A DNA stretch of 64,000 bases from Lactobacillus johnsonii (GTDB taxonomy: Bacteria; Bacillota; Bacilli; Lactobacillales; Lactobacillaceae): contig NZ_CP047409.1 in NCBI RefSeq assembly GCF_013487865.1, positions 1,240,001 through 1,304,000 of the forward strand, read 5' to 3'. The position numbers were made by a program, and so were the translations under genes. This document shows positions 1-8,469 of this stretch, one piece after another (position 1 is the stretch's first letter; every line of letters starts with the position of its first letter). Under the pieces are notes generated by a model. It did not search any database and was not told the origin of the DNA. It was given only the letters and a program-made list of their open reading frames with translations.

Positions 1-91
1 CTTGATCTAAGCTCTTTTTTACTTCTTCTTGTGAGATTTCAAAAGTTAATTCACCGGATGTTTTACCGGTCTTTTCCCATTTTACAGACAT
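1..91 (-). CDS. tig: Trigger factor, N-terminal fragment
   Basis: Only the first 30 codons are in the window; the gene runs off the left edge. The reading begins MSVKWEKTGKTSGELTF, the typical opening of lactobacillar trigger factor, the ribosome-bound peptidyl-prolyl isomerase chaperone that meets nascent chains at the exit tunnel. A GGAGGT ribosome binding site lies at 101-106, nine bases upstream of the ATG. It is preceded by its own promoter and by the tuf terminator, so it is probably transcribed separately from tuf. Confidence 0.85.
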   Translation of the reverse strand, partial: MSVKWEKTGKTSGELTFEISQEEVKKSLDQ

Positions 92-142
92 TAATTAAAT
101 ACCTCCGATGTCAAATTTGGGTTTGCTATTGCACACTTAACT

Positions 143-171
143 ATCTTACCCTAAACGTTGCTAAAACACAA
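143..171 (-). promoter_or_regulatory. Candidate sigma-A promoter of tig
   Basis: On the minus strand a TTGTGT -35 box (166-171) and a TAAGAT -10 box (143-148) are separated by 17 bases. The site lies between the tuf terminator and the tig ATG, leaving a leader of about 45 bases. Confidence 0.55.
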
Positions 172-201
172 ATCCAGAGAGAAATTTGTTAATTTTTGTA
201 T

Positions 202-235
202 AAAAAAAAGATGTATCCTAAGATACATCTTTTTT
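202..235 (-). terminator. Intrinsic terminator of tuf
   Basis: A perfect 9-bp stem (209-217 with 222-230) with a four-base loop is flanked by an A run and a T run. It lies just after the tuf stop and before the tig promoter. The flanking runs make it look bidirectional, but only tuf points into it. Confidence 0.85.
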
Positions 236-249
236 AAGAAAGTTTGGAA

Positions 250-1440
250 TTAGTCAAGGATTTCAGTAACTTGACCAGCACCAACAGTCTTACCACCTTC
301 ACGGATAGTAAACTTAGTACCCTTTTCAATGGCAACTGGCTTGATCAATTCAACAGTGAATTCAACGTTATCACCAGGCATAACCATTTCAGTACCTTCT
401 GGCAATTCAATCTTACCAGTTACGTCAGTAGTGTGGAAGTAGAATTGTGGACGGTAATCTGAGAAGAATGGAGTGTGACGACCACCTTCATCTTTGTTCA
501 AGATATAAACTTGACCCTTGAAGTTCTTGTGGGTTTGAATTGAACCAGGTGCAGCTAAAACTTGACCACGTTCAACTTGATCACGGTCGATACCACGAAG
601 CAATACACCAACGTTATCGCCGGCTTCACCAAGGTCAAGAGTCTTGTGGAACATTTCCAAACCAGTAACAGTTGACTTTTCAATCTTGTCAGTTAAACCA
701 ACGATTTCAACTTCATCGCCGACCTTAACAGTACCACGGTCGATACGACCAGAAGCAACAGTACCACGACCAGTGATAGTAAATACGTCTTCAACTGGCA
801 TTAAGAATGGCTTGTCAGTATCACGTTCTGGAGTTGGGATGTATTCGTCAACAGTTTCCATTAATTTTCTGATAACGTCTTGTTGTTCTGGGTCACCTTC
901 AAGTGCCTTCAAAGCTGAACCACGGATAACAGGAACATCGTCACCAGGGTAATCGTATTCTGATAACAAGTCACGTACTTCCATTTCAACTAAGTCGATC
1001 AATTCTGGATCGTCAACTAAGTCAACCTTGTTTAAGAATACAACGATGTATTGAACACCAACTTGACGAGCAAGTAAGATGTGTTCACGAGTTTGTGGCA
1101 TAGGACCATCAGTTGCAGCAACAACCAAGATAGCACCATCCATTTGTGCAGCACCAGTAATCATGTTCTTGATGTAGTCAGCGTGACCTGGAGCATCCAT
1201 GTGAGCGTAGTGACGATTCTTAGTTTCGTATTCTACGTGAGCGGTATTAATAGTAATACCACGTTCCTTTTCTTCTGGAGCAGCATCGATTTGTGAATAA
1301 TCTTCAGCTTGTGCCAAACCGTCTTCTGCCAAAACAGTAGTAATAGCTGCAGTTAAAGTGGTCTTACCATGGTCAACGTGGCCGATAGTACCAATGTTAA
1401 CGTGCGGCTTAGTTCTTTCGTAATGTTCTTTTTCTGCCAT
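250..1440 (-). CDS. tuf: Elongation factor Tu
   Basis: EF-Tu delivers aminoacyl-tRNA to the ribosomal A site as a GTP complex. The 396-residue product has the standard length. The G1 loop GHVDHGKT is at residues 20-27, DAPGHADY begins at 82 and the NKVD specificity motif is at 137-140; domains 2 and 3 follow. The reading frame is open nine codons further upstream, but the ATG at 1440 is chosen because a strong AGGAGGG site sits 9-14 bases before it and the protein then starts [10 protein letters not shown] as in the family. The gene stands alone between its own promoter and a strong terminator, as suits a very highly expressed gene. Confidence 0.97.
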   Translation of the reverse strand: MAEKEHYERTKPHVNIGTIGHVDHGKTTLTAAITTVLAEDGLAQAEDYSQIDAAPEEKERGITINTAHVEYETKNRHYAHMDAPGHADYIKNMITGAAQMDGAILVVAATDGPMPQTREHILLARQVGVQYIVVFLNKVDLVDDPELIDLVEMEVRDLLSEYDYPGDDVPVIRGSALKALEGDPEQQDVIRKLMETVDEYIPTPERDTDKPFLMPVEDVFTITGRGTVASGRIDRGTVKVGDEVEIVGLTDKIEKSTVTGLEMFHKTLDLGEAGDNVGVLLRGIDRDQVERGQVLAAPGSIQTHKNFKGQVYILNKDEGGRHTPFFSDYRPQFYFHTTDVTGKIELPEGTEMVMPGDNVEFTVELIKPVAIEKGTKFTIREGGKTVGAGQVTEILD

Positions 1441-1567
1441 TAATATGACCCTCCTGTAAATTTGCAAGAAGTCCGTTGAGTAAGTAACGGATAATTCTCT
1501 GTTGATTATTATACTACTTTCAAAGGTAAAAGCCTAGCTCGTACCCCTTTGAAAATATCCTTTATTG

Positions 1568-1595
1568 ATTATACTAGATCCACAGAAAATGTAAA
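1568..1595 (-). promoter_or_regulatory. Candidate promoter of tuf
   Basis: A TTTACA -35 (1590-1595), 16-base spacer and consensus TATAAT -10 (1568-1573) lie on the minus strand, giving a leader of roughly 120 bases. That leader can fold two hairpins: a 7-bp stem near 1519-1552 and a 6-bp stem at 1472-1477/1486-1491. Confidence 0.6.
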
Positions 1596-1617
1596 CCTTT
1601 TTTGCTCAATATCGGCA

Positions 1618-2475
1618 CTAAAAATCAGAATTTGTTGCTTTTTCATATGCCAAATATTCATATATTTTATTTAAAAGTTTCTGATTAGCTCCGCCCTTCT
1701 TTTGCTCAAGATAATTTCTAAAATCATGAGCAAATTGATCCGGATCTCTAATATAATCATTTAAACGCGGATATAGCATCCCTAAACAAACATTCATCTC
1801 ACCAATCATTATTGGCAGTTTGCTTGGATCCTGTCTAAAGTAATCCGCTAAGCTAACACAAACTTCACGATAAATTGGACTTTTTTCAAGCAAGTCAGTT
1901 TCTTTAGGAATAAATTCTTTTAATTCTCCTAAAATGTAAACTTGAACTTTTTCGCTGTATCCAAGTTTTATTAAATCTTCACATAAGGATAAACGCAAAG
2001 CAAAATTAGGAGATGGATCCATTAAAATACTTTTTGCCAAATTAGTAAAGTTTTCTGTACTTAAGCAATATAAAAGTAAATAATCTTTTTCTTGAATATA
2101 TTTAAGCTGTTTAAAATTTTTCATTATTTCTAACTGCTTAATTTGACTAACCGGTTCAATTTTTACTGGTAGCTTTTTTTGCAGTAAATACTCAAGCTCA
2201 GCCGCTTCAATTGCATAATGTTGAAAAGCTAAAATTTTAAGATAAGTATCATATACTCTTTGATTAGAAAAAAGGTCAGGCTCTTCCTTAATCAAAGAAT
2301 ATGCCTGATCTCCCTTCTCTTGGCTTAAATATATTTCACATAGCTCACAAACAATATCTGAATCATGACCTAACCGTAAAGCTTCAAGTAAATATTGCTT
2401 AGCTTGCGGTAAATCATTGTGCTTTTTAGCCTCTTTTGCTAAAAGAAGAAAGTTATCTTGACTTGCATGTGACAT
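1618..2475 (-). CDS. TPR-repeat protein downstream of RNase J2
   Basis: This 285-residue, predominantly helical protein opens with tetratricopeptide-like repeats; residues about 8-60 contain the alternating small and large residues of TPR helices (AKEAKKHNDLPQAKQYLLEA). I see no signal peptide, membrane segment or catalytic motif, so it is probably a soluble scaffold or interaction protein. Its ATG overlaps the TAA of rnjB by one base (TAATG), which implies translational coupling and possibly a role connected with RNA turnover, though that is only inference from position. A second, shorter TPR gene occurs at 20984-21628. No specific function can be assigned. Confidence 0.8.
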   Translation of the reverse strand: MSHASQDNFLLLAKEAKKHNDLPQAKQYLLEALRLGHDSDIVCELCEIYLSQEKGDQAYSLIKEEPDLFSNQRVYDTYLKILAFQHYAIEAAELEYLLQKKLPVKIEPVSQIKQLEIMKNFKQLKYIQEKDYLLLYCLSTENFTNLAKSILMDPSPNFALRLSLCEDLIKLGYSEKVQVYILGELKEFIPKETDLLEKSPIYREVCVSLADYFRQDPSKLPIMIGEMNVCLGMLYPRLNDYIRDPDQFAHDFRNYLEQKKGGANQKLLNKIYEYLAYEKATNSDF

Positions 2476-4250
2476 TAAGCTTTTGCCTTCTTTTGTTCTG
2501 AATCTTTTTTATGATGATTTTTTCTAACTGGACGTTTCTCAGAATTATTTTCTTGATTGTTTCGTCTAGCCATTGCACGGTGTCTATTTTGGTTAACTTC
2601 CATTACGACTGGTAAAACAACTGGACGACGCCCTGTTTGCTTGTAAAGATATTTTTCAACATCATTACGAACATCTTGCTTTAATTCAGTCCAATCAAAT
2701 TTCTTATGTTCAAAGTTATTGTTTACTGCTTCTTTAATTACATCAGCAGCGCCATTCATCAAGGCATGGTTAGCCTTAATGTATACAAATCCTCTAGTTG
2801 AAACACGTGGTTCTGAGATGATCTTCTTTTTCTTTCTGTCAATAGTAACTGCAGCAATGAAGACACCGTCATCAGATAGAACTTCCCGGTCTCTTAAAAC
2901 GATGTTTCCAACATCACCGACACCAGAACCGTCAATCATGATATCTTCACCAGGAACAGCATCTGTACGATAGAAACGACCCTTTTCTAAAGCATATGCA
3001 TCCCCGTTATGTGGTAAGAAAATATCCTTCTTATTCATACCTGCTTCAATAGCTAAATCTTTATGGATCTCAAGAAGACGGTATTCACCAATAACTGGAA
3101 TTAAGAACTTAGGCTTAAGTGTATCAATTAACATTTGTAAGTCACGGCCAGTGGCATGTCCACTTGTATGCTTATCTCTACCGAGTTCTTTAACTGTTCC
3201 GCCAGTACGATAAATCATATCACTAGTTTGGGCAACCATAGTTTCAACTGAGTGTGAAGGAGTGGTAGCGATGAAAACTAAATCACCCTTCTTAATCTTA
3301 ATCATACGGTGACGGTTAGTTGCCATCTTTTGAAGCGACTTAAGTGGTTCACCCATCCGACCAGTTTCTAAGATTACTAATTCATTGTCAGGAATCTTCT
3401 TTAAGTCCTTACTGTGAACAAGTAATCCTTTAGGTACGTTTAAGTAACCTAATTTCATTGCTGTATAGACAATCTTACCAGCATCTCTACCTGTCAAGAA
3501 AACATGTCTTCCAGTGGCAGCCGCTGCTTGGAAAATCTCTTGAACACGGACGATATTTGATGCTTTTGCTGCAGCAATGATTCGACCATCATAATTCTCA
3601 AAAATATTGTAAATGTATTTTTCAATACTAGTCTGACGATCATTTGGGAAGTTTGCTTCAGCATTAGTGGAGTCACTAAGAAGTGCGAGGACGCCCTTTT
3701 GGGCAATTTCAGATAAACGAACAAAATCAGTTCGATAACCTTTTTTAGCTGATGGATCAAACTTAAAGTCACCAGTGTAGACAATCTCTCCTTCTTTAGT
3801 GGAAATATCAATTCCTAAAGAATCTGGAATTGAGTGCGTAGTCTTGAAGAAAGAGACATTTGCATTTTTAAATTCAATTTCTGTATCAGCGTCAATAACA
3901 TGGAATAAGTCATTTTTACGACGTCTATTTTCACGTTGAACAGCAATCTTAGCCAATTCAATAGTTAATTTTGAACCAAAAACTGGAATATCGTGATCTC
4001 TTAAAATATATGGAAGAGCCCCGATTGAGTCAGCATGACCATGAGTTAAAAAGATACCGGCAATTTTATCGGCATAATCTTGGAAAAATTGTAGGTCAGG
4101 AATAACAACGTCAATTCCTAATAAAGATGAATCAGGATACTTCAAACCCGCATCCATAATAAAAATTTCGTCTTCTACTTGAACAGCGTACATGTTTTTA
4201 CCATTTTCACGTGCGCCACCCAAGATCATTATCTTAATTTTTTGTGACAT
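2475..4250 (-). CDS. rnjB: Ribonuclease J2
   Basis: A member of the RNase J family of metallo-beta-lactamase/beta-CASP ribonucleases that drive mRNA decay and processing in Firmicutes. The 591-residue protein has an N-terminal beta-lactamase fold, a beta-CASP insertion, a C-terminal domain and a very basic tail from about residue 565. Compared with the J1 paralogue at 15919-17598, the metal-binding signature reads HGHADS (70-75) instead of HGHEDH, and PVIGE (385-389) replaces PVHGE. Loss of these two histidines is the pattern known for J2, which is a weak nuclease that partners J1. A purine-rich AGAAAGAAG site precedes the ATG. It is cotranscribed with the TPR gene below it. Confidence 0.93.
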   Translation of the reverse strand: MSQKIKIMILGGARENGKNMYAVQVEDEIFIMDAGLKYPDSSLLGIDVVIPDLQFFQDYADKIAGIFLTHGHADSIGALPYILRDHDIPVFGSKLTIELAKIAVQRENRRRKNDLFHVIDADTEIEFKNANVSFFKTTHSIPDSLGIDISTKEGEIVYTGDFKFDPSAKKGYRTDFVRLSEIAQKGVLALLSDSTNAEANFPNDRQTSIEKYIYNIFENYDGRIIAAAKASNIVRVQEIFQAAAATGRHVFLTGRDAGKIVYTAMKLGYLNVPKGLLVHSKDLKKIPDNELVILETGRMGEPLKSLQKMATNRHRMIKIKKGDLVFIATTPSHSVETMVAQTSDMIYRTGGTVKELGRDKHTSGHATGRDLQMLIDTLKPKFLIPVIGEYRLLEIHKDLAIEAGMNKKDIFLPHNGDAYALEKGRFYRTDAVPGEDIMIDGSGVGDVGNIVLRDREVLSDDGVFIAAVTIDRKKKKIISEPRVSTRGFVYIKANHALMNGAADVIKEAVNNNFEHKKFDWTELKQDVRNDVEKYLYKQTGRRPVVLPVVMEVNQNRHRAMARRNNQENNSEKRPVRKNHHKKDSEQKKAKA

Positions 4251-4357
4251 TTTTTTGCTTCTTTCTATATTTACTTAAATTATTTATGGATCTTAATGAT
4301 CAAAACGAAGTTAATCTAATTAATTTTACCATATAATAGTATGAATTTGAAAGGAAC

Positions 4358-4389
4358 AAAAAAGCTACTCTTTAAGATAAAGAGTAGCT
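4358..4389 (-). terminator. Intrinsic terminator of rpsO
   Basis: An 11-bp stem (4363-4373 with 4379-4389) with a five-base loop is followed on the minus strand by a run of six U residues. It lies 21 bases after the rpsO stop and before rnjB. Confidence 0.85.
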
Positions 4390-4410
4390 GAGGTTTATGA
4401 ATTATTAAAA

Positions 4411-4680
4411 TTAACGACGTAAACCTAACTTGTTGATTAATTCACGGTAACGTTGAATATCTTTGTTCTTCAAGTAACGAAGTAAGTTACGACGGTGACC
4501 AATCTTCTTAAGCAAACCAACGTATGAGTGGTGGTCTTGCTTGTTAGCCTTTAAGTGGTCGTTCAAGTTGTTGATATCACTAGTTAAAAGTGCAATTTGA
4601 ACTTCTGGAGAACCAGTATCGCCATCGTGACGTGCGTATTCTTTGATTAATTCATCTTTCTTTTCTTTTGAAATAGCCAT
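4411..4680 (-). CDS. rpsO: 30S ribosomal protein S15
   Basis: S15 is a primary 16S rRNA binder in the platform of the small subunit. The 89-residue length and the four-helix sequence, including [16 protein letters not shown] and [20 protein letters not shown]-like segments, match the family. The start is supported by a GAGAGG site 8 to 13 bases upstream. It is a single-gene unit, divergent from rpsT, with a folded leader of about 80 bases that could carry S15 autoregulation. The next gene in the same direction is rnjB; in many bacteria rpsO is followed by an mRNA decay nuclease (pnp), so the neighbourhood is thematically similar. Confidence 0.97.
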   Translation of the reverse strand: MAISKEKKDELIKEYARHDGDTGSPEVQIALLTSDINNLNDHLKANKQDHHSYVGLLKKIGHRRNLLRYLKNKDIQRYRELINKLGLRR

Positions 4681-4709
4681 TAGAAAAATACCTCTCTTTT
4701 AAATAATTG

Positions 4710-4755
4710 CCATTAACAACGTTAACCGTCGGCGGCGGGAAAACAGCGTCAATGG
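4710..4755 (-). promoter_or_regulatory. Folded rpsO leader, possible S15 autoregulatory element
   Basis: In the rpsO 5' untranslated region a 9-bp stem with two G-U pairs (4747-4755 with 4710-4718 on the minus strand) encloses a GC-rich inner segment that can form a smaller CCG/CGG hairpin. S15 leaders in bacteria typically place GU/GC pairs in a junction, so autoregulation is plausible. No experimental or covariation support is available here. Confidence 0.4.
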
Positions 4756-4770
4756 TTCCAACAGATATTA

Positions 4771-4799
4771 ATATTACATGGAAGTTTTTAAAAAAGCAA
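4771..4799 (-). promoter_or_regulatory. Candidate promoter of rpsO
   Basis: A TTGCTT -35 (4794-4799), 17-base spacer and TAATAT -10 (4771-4776) are present on the minus strand. The site is back to back with the rpsT promoter. Confidence 0.5.
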
Positions 4800-4811
4800 G
4801 TCCAAATTACC

Positions 4812-4840
4812 TTGCACCAACGGCTTGTATTAAGTATAAT
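4812..4840 (+). promoter_or_regulatory. Promoter of rpsT
   Basis: TTGCAC (4812-4817), a 17-base spacer and consensus TATAAT (4835-4840) on the plus strand give a short leader ahead of the rpsT ribosome binding site at 4863-4868. Confidence 0.75.
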
Positions 4841-4874
4841 TAACGAGTAAATCTATTTTATCGAGGTGATTTTG

Positions 4875-5132
4875 ATGCCACAAATTAAATCAGCAATTAA
4901 ACGTGTTAAGACTAATGCTACTGCTAACAAGCGCAACGCTGCTGAATTAAGTAAATTGAGAACTGCTGTAAGAAAATTCAACGAAGCTGTTGAAAATGAC
5001 GCAAAAGATGTCCTCGATTTAGAAGTTAAAGCTGCACGTGCTTTAGATAAGGCTGCTTCTAAAGGTCTTATTTCTAAGAACAAAGCTAACCGTGATAAGT
5101 CACGCTTATCTAAGAAGGCTGCTAACAAGTAA
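4875..5132 (+). CDS. rpsT: 30S ribosomal protein S20
   Basis: S20 is a small, lysine-rich, three-helix protein that binds 16S rRNA near the base of the body. The product begins [20 protein letters not shown], the family hallmark, and has 85 residues. The frame extends three codons upstream to a GTG at 4866, but that GTG lies inside the GAGGTG ribosome binding site (4863-4868); the ATG at 4875 has ideal six-base spacing. It is monocistronic, with its own promoter and a strong downstream terminator shared with the convergent holA. Confidence 0.96.
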   Translation: MPQIKSAIKRVKTNATANKRNAAELSKLRTAVRKFNEAVENDAKDVLDLEVKAARALDKAASKGLISKNKANRDKSRLSKKAANK

Positions 5133-5164
5133 TTATTTACTTGACACCTGATATTAGGCAAAAT

Positions 5165-5194
5165 AAAAGCTCGGAGTTTTCCTCCGAGCTTTTT
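5165..5194. terminator. Bidirectional terminator between rpsT and holA
   Basis: A 12-bp GC-rich stem (5165-5176 with 5182-5193) with A and T runs on either side closes the convergent rpsT and comEA-comEC-holA units. Confidence 0.9.
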
Positions 5195-5200
5195 TGTTGT

Positions 5201-6190
5201 CTAAATTTTTAATAGAAAGAGCTTCAAAAACTCATCCCCATGATAAGTTCCGTTTTTGTAGCCAAAATCAAGTTCAATCGCCTGCTTTAACAACACTGTT
5301 AATTTACTTAATGAGACTTTATTTTCAAGGGCTAATTTTACTCGATACGGATTCACTTTTAACTCTTTAGTAATTTGATCTTTACTCCACCGTCTATTCT
5401 GCAAAACTTTAACACAAGTCAAAAATTCAAGTTGAGATTCAAAAATAGCTAGTAGCTGAATTACACTTGCCCCTTCTCGTAAATGATCCTCTAAACGTTG
5501 AGTAGCCTCTTGATATTTTTTATCAAAAGCAGCTGTTAATATTTCAAAAATATTTTCTGAAAGAGAACGATCAATATTTTCCTTAATTAGTGTTTCCGTG
5601 ATCCTTTTATCTTCACCAACAATATTTTTTAATTTTACATAGTTACTTAATGAGACGTCTAGAACTTGGTCACTTCTTTGGATCAATATTTGAAGCGCCA
5701 TATTAGTAATTTGATATCCTTCTTCTTTACTTATGGCCTTAATTATTCCACTAACTTCATAGGGTTTAAACGTAGTTTCAACCACATTAACATGTTCAAG
5801 CAAAAGTTTACTAATCTTTTTTCTACGATCAATTTTTTCATAATTAGCCACAAAAACAACTACATCTTCTAAATCACTCAAATGTTCAATGATTCTAGTT
5901 AATTTTTCAACTTGTTTTTTAAACTTTTGTGGTACTTTAGCCATTAAAAAGAAAGGATTCTTCACAACCACAACTTTCTGGTTACTGAATAAAGAAGACT
6001 CGGTTAAAGTTGCCATTAATTCATCAAGTCCATCTTCAAGGCAGTCTACAATCACTTGATCAAGTTCAGAAAAAGATTTTTGATTGAGGTAGTTGCGAAC
6101 CAAATAATCATTAAAAAATGAATCTGGTCCTTGAATTAAAAGATTAGCATTCTTAGGATTAGTCTGTTTAAAAAGAGAGATTAATGTCAT
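5201..6190 (-). CDS. holA: DNA polymerase III, delta subunit
   Basis: The delta subunit is the wrench of the clamp loader that opens the beta sliding clamp. The 329-residue protein has the usual length and opens with an AAA-like fold (LLIQGPDSFFNDYLV near residue 16-30, where a degenerate P-loop is expected since delta does not hydrolyse ATP). The C-terminal helical collar contains the family-like KVLQNRRWSKDQITKELKVN stretch. The ATG overlaps the comEC TGA by four bases (ATGA), so translation is coupled. The order comEA-comEC-holA is common in Firmicutes. Confidence 0.92.
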   Translation of the reverse strand: MTLISLFKQTNPKNANLLIQGPDSFFNDYLVRNYLNQKSFSELDQVIVDCLEDGLDELMATLTESSLFSNQKVVVVKNPFFLMAKVPQKFKKQVEKLTRIIEHLSDLEDVVVFVANYEKIDRRKKISKLLLEHVNVVETTFKPYEVSGIIKAISKEEGYQITNMALQILIQRSDQVLDVSLSNYVKLKNIVGEDKRITETLIKENIDRSLSENIFEILTAAFDKKYQEATQRLEDHLREGASVIQLLAIFESQLEFLTCVKVLQNRRWSKDQITKELKVNPYRVKLALENKVSLSKLTVLLKQAIELDFGYKNGTYHGDEFLKLFLLKI

Positions 6191-8469
6191 TTTGTATTTC
6201 CTTTATAAAAAGTCGTAATCTTATCACCTTGAAATGGTGAGTAATTCCAAGTAATTGTACCACTATCTTGCGTATTTAAATATGGAATACCTAAGTCTTT
6301 CAATGTTTTTAAAGTTTCTTGATGGGGATGCCCAAAACGATTATTGCGTCCTGAAGAAATAAAGACTAGACGTGGATTTAACTTCTTTAAAAAATCTGGA
6401 TCGCTAGAAGTTTTACTACCATGATGGCCTAATTTAAAGTAATCAACTTGGAAATTATAGTGATTTTGTATCTCTTTTTCTCCTTCTCTGCCCAAGTCCC
6501 CAGTAAAAAGCCAGCGTTTATTTGCTAACTTAAAAGTTATAGATAAAGAATCTTCATTCTTACCTAAGCCCGCTTTAAAAGGATAAACCACATCAAAGTC
6601 GATCCCGCCTTCTCTAACTTTATCCCCTGCAAGAAGTGGCATCAGTTGCACATCATTTAAATGATTACTTATTTTCTTCATAAAAGACTGATTATCAGTC
6701 AAACCTCTAGCAAAATATAGATGCTTTACTGGAATTTGATCCAGTAAAGCTTTTAAATCACCGATATGATCTGCATCCTGATGACTTAAAAAGACTCCAT
6801 CAAGATGATCAATTCCCTGTGCATATAAAAATGGTATAGTGATCCGATTTAACTGCGGCTCACTTTTTCTTTTACCAAAATTTAGTTTTCCACCTGTATC
6901 TATTAAGTATGTTTTTCTATTTAAGGGCGTCGTAATTAAAATGCTATCCCCCTGTCCTACGTCAATAAAAGAAACTTGCCCCTTAAGTGGAAAATGAATC
7001 AAACAGAAAAAGCTAGTATATGCCCCAAGCAAAATTACTCTTAATTTTAATTTCTTTACTTTATTCTTAGGCATAATAATCAAAAACAAAGTCACAGCCA
7101 ATAAAAATATAGTTTGAAACCAATTTATTTGCCCAAAAGTTATTAATCCCACCTGCTTATCAGCAATAAAATTAGTTAAGTCCGCAATGACTTTAAAAAT
7201 TGGTTCACTTATTCTGACAATATCTGGTAAACACCAAAATATAAAAATCACAATAAAGGTTAAAGGCAAAAGAATAAAATTAAAAATTGGAACAATCAAG
7301 AAATTATAAATGATAGTTAGAAAATTAATCCGATAAAAATTATGTAATAGAATTGGCGTAATTAATAAATTGAGAACTATATTTTGTTTAATTTTTTTAA
7401 AATCTTTGCTTATTTCTAATCCAAAGACTAACAAATAACTTAAAATCGCCCCACTATTTAAAAATAATAGCGGATTAAATAGGAGATGAGTTAACGCTAC
7501 TATTCCTAATTTATCTCCGCTACTAATCATAATCTTTTTTCTTTTAAAGAATACATTCCAAAAGTAGCTTAAACTTGCTCGCACAAAACCAGCCTGAAAA
7601 TTAGAAAGTAAGATTTCAATTATTAAAAAAAGAACACAAAAAATCGTTAATTCTTCTTCTGTTCTTTTCATAATTGTTCCAAGCCACATGATCCCTAGAA
7701 TATATAAACTTACGTGTAGCCCAGAGATACTTAACAAATGGATAATTCCTAAGTCACGATAACTATTGAGTAAAACCTTATTTTCTGGACTAAGATTTTG
7801 TGCTAGAACCATTTCACTGGCAAAAAATCTTGTAAACTGGGGCATTTTTTCAAAATAATCGATCAGCCACTTACGTAAAATATGGATCCAATCAAAAATA
7901 GTAATTTTCTTAGGATAAAGCTCATAGCTTTCAAGTTTCACTCTCTCCCTTATTTTTTTACTACGATAATACTTTTGGTAGTCAAATTCACCTGGGTTAG
8001 TTGCTGGCATAATTTGTTCTACTTTTGCCTTGTAGTTTACTAAATAACATCCCCCAAAGCGATTTAATTCTTTTTCAAGTGACTTGTTTATACTTCCACT
8101 AATTAAAACTTTATTCTTTCCAATTCTTCCCTCCCCATAGAAAAATTGGTCACTCACCTTCACCTGATCACTATATATTTGAATTGGTTCTCCAATTTTC
8201 GTTTCACTTGTTTGCTGATTAAGTAAAGTTATAAGAGATATTATTCCTAAAAACAAAACCAGTAATTGTCGATACTGAGGAAATTTATAAATGAGCAAGA
8301 AGCAGAAAAAAAGCAAAAAAATTACAGCTACAACTCTTTGAGCAAAAGAAGTAGCTTGCAAAATTAGAAAAGTAACTGAAATACCTCCCAAACTAAGTAA
8401 TAAATAGAATCCGGGAGCATAAAAACTAGAGAGCCAATTGATCTTTAAGCTTTTCAAAAGTCTTTTCAC
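6187..8469 (-). CDS. comEC: DNA uptake channel protein ComEC/Rec2
   Basis: ComEC forms the membrane channel that carries single-stranded transforming DNA into the cell. About 760 residues: two N-terminal membrane segments, an OB-like DUF4131 region, a multi-span Competence domain (with LSISGLHVSLY), then a C-terminal metallo-beta-lactamase domain with VDVGQGDS, HQDADHIGD and HHGSKTSS. A TTG at 8472 opens the frame, but the adjacent GTG at 8469 has an AGGA site four bases before it; either way the start lies inside comEA, overlapping its end by about 44 bases. The gene is intact, so the DNA-uptake apparatus looks retained here even if natural transformation is not usually reported in these lactobacilli. 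Confidence 0.92.
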   Translation of the reverse strand: MKRLLKSLKINWLSSFYAPGFYLLLSLGGISVTFLILQATSFAQRVVAVIFLLFFCFLLIYKFPQYRQLLVLFLGIISLITLLNQQTSETKIGEPIQIYSDQVKVSDQFFYGEGRIGKNKVLISGSINKSLEKELNRFGGCYLVNYKAKVEQIMPATNPGEFDYQKYYRSKKIRERVKLESYELYPKKITIFDWIHILRKWLIDYFEKMPQFTRFFASEMVLAQNLSPENKVLLNSYRDLGIIHLLSISGLHVSLYILGIMWLGTIMKRTEEELTIFCVLFLIIEILLSNFQAGFVRASLSYFWNVFFKRKKIMISSGDKLGIVALTHLLFNPLLFLNSGAILSYLLVFGLEISKDFKKIKQNIVLNLLITPILLHNFYRINFLTIIYNFLIVPIFNFILLPLTFIVIFIFWCLPDIVRISEPIFKVIADLTNFIADKQVGLITFGQINWFQTIFLLAVTLFLIIMPKNKVKKLKLRVILLGAYTSFFCLIHFPLKGQVSFIDVGQGDSILITTPLNRKTYLIDTGGKLNFGKRKSEPQLNRITIPFLYAQGIDHLDGVFLSHQDADHIGDLKALLDQIPVKHLYFARGLTDNQSFMKKISNHLNDVQLMPLLAGDKVREGGIDFDVVYPFKAGLGKNEDSLSITFKLANKRWLFTGDLGREGEKEIQNHYNFQVDYFKLGHHGSKTSSDPDFLKKLNPRLVFISSGRNNRFGHPHQETLKTLKDLGIPYLNTQDSGTITWNYSPFQGDKITTFYKGNTK

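Noticed and set aside
4853-5161. A 102-codon minus-strand frame over rpsT
   Set aside because: It is antisense to rpsT and its Ala/Leu/Ser-rich composition comes from the complement of lysine- and alanine-rich S20 codons.
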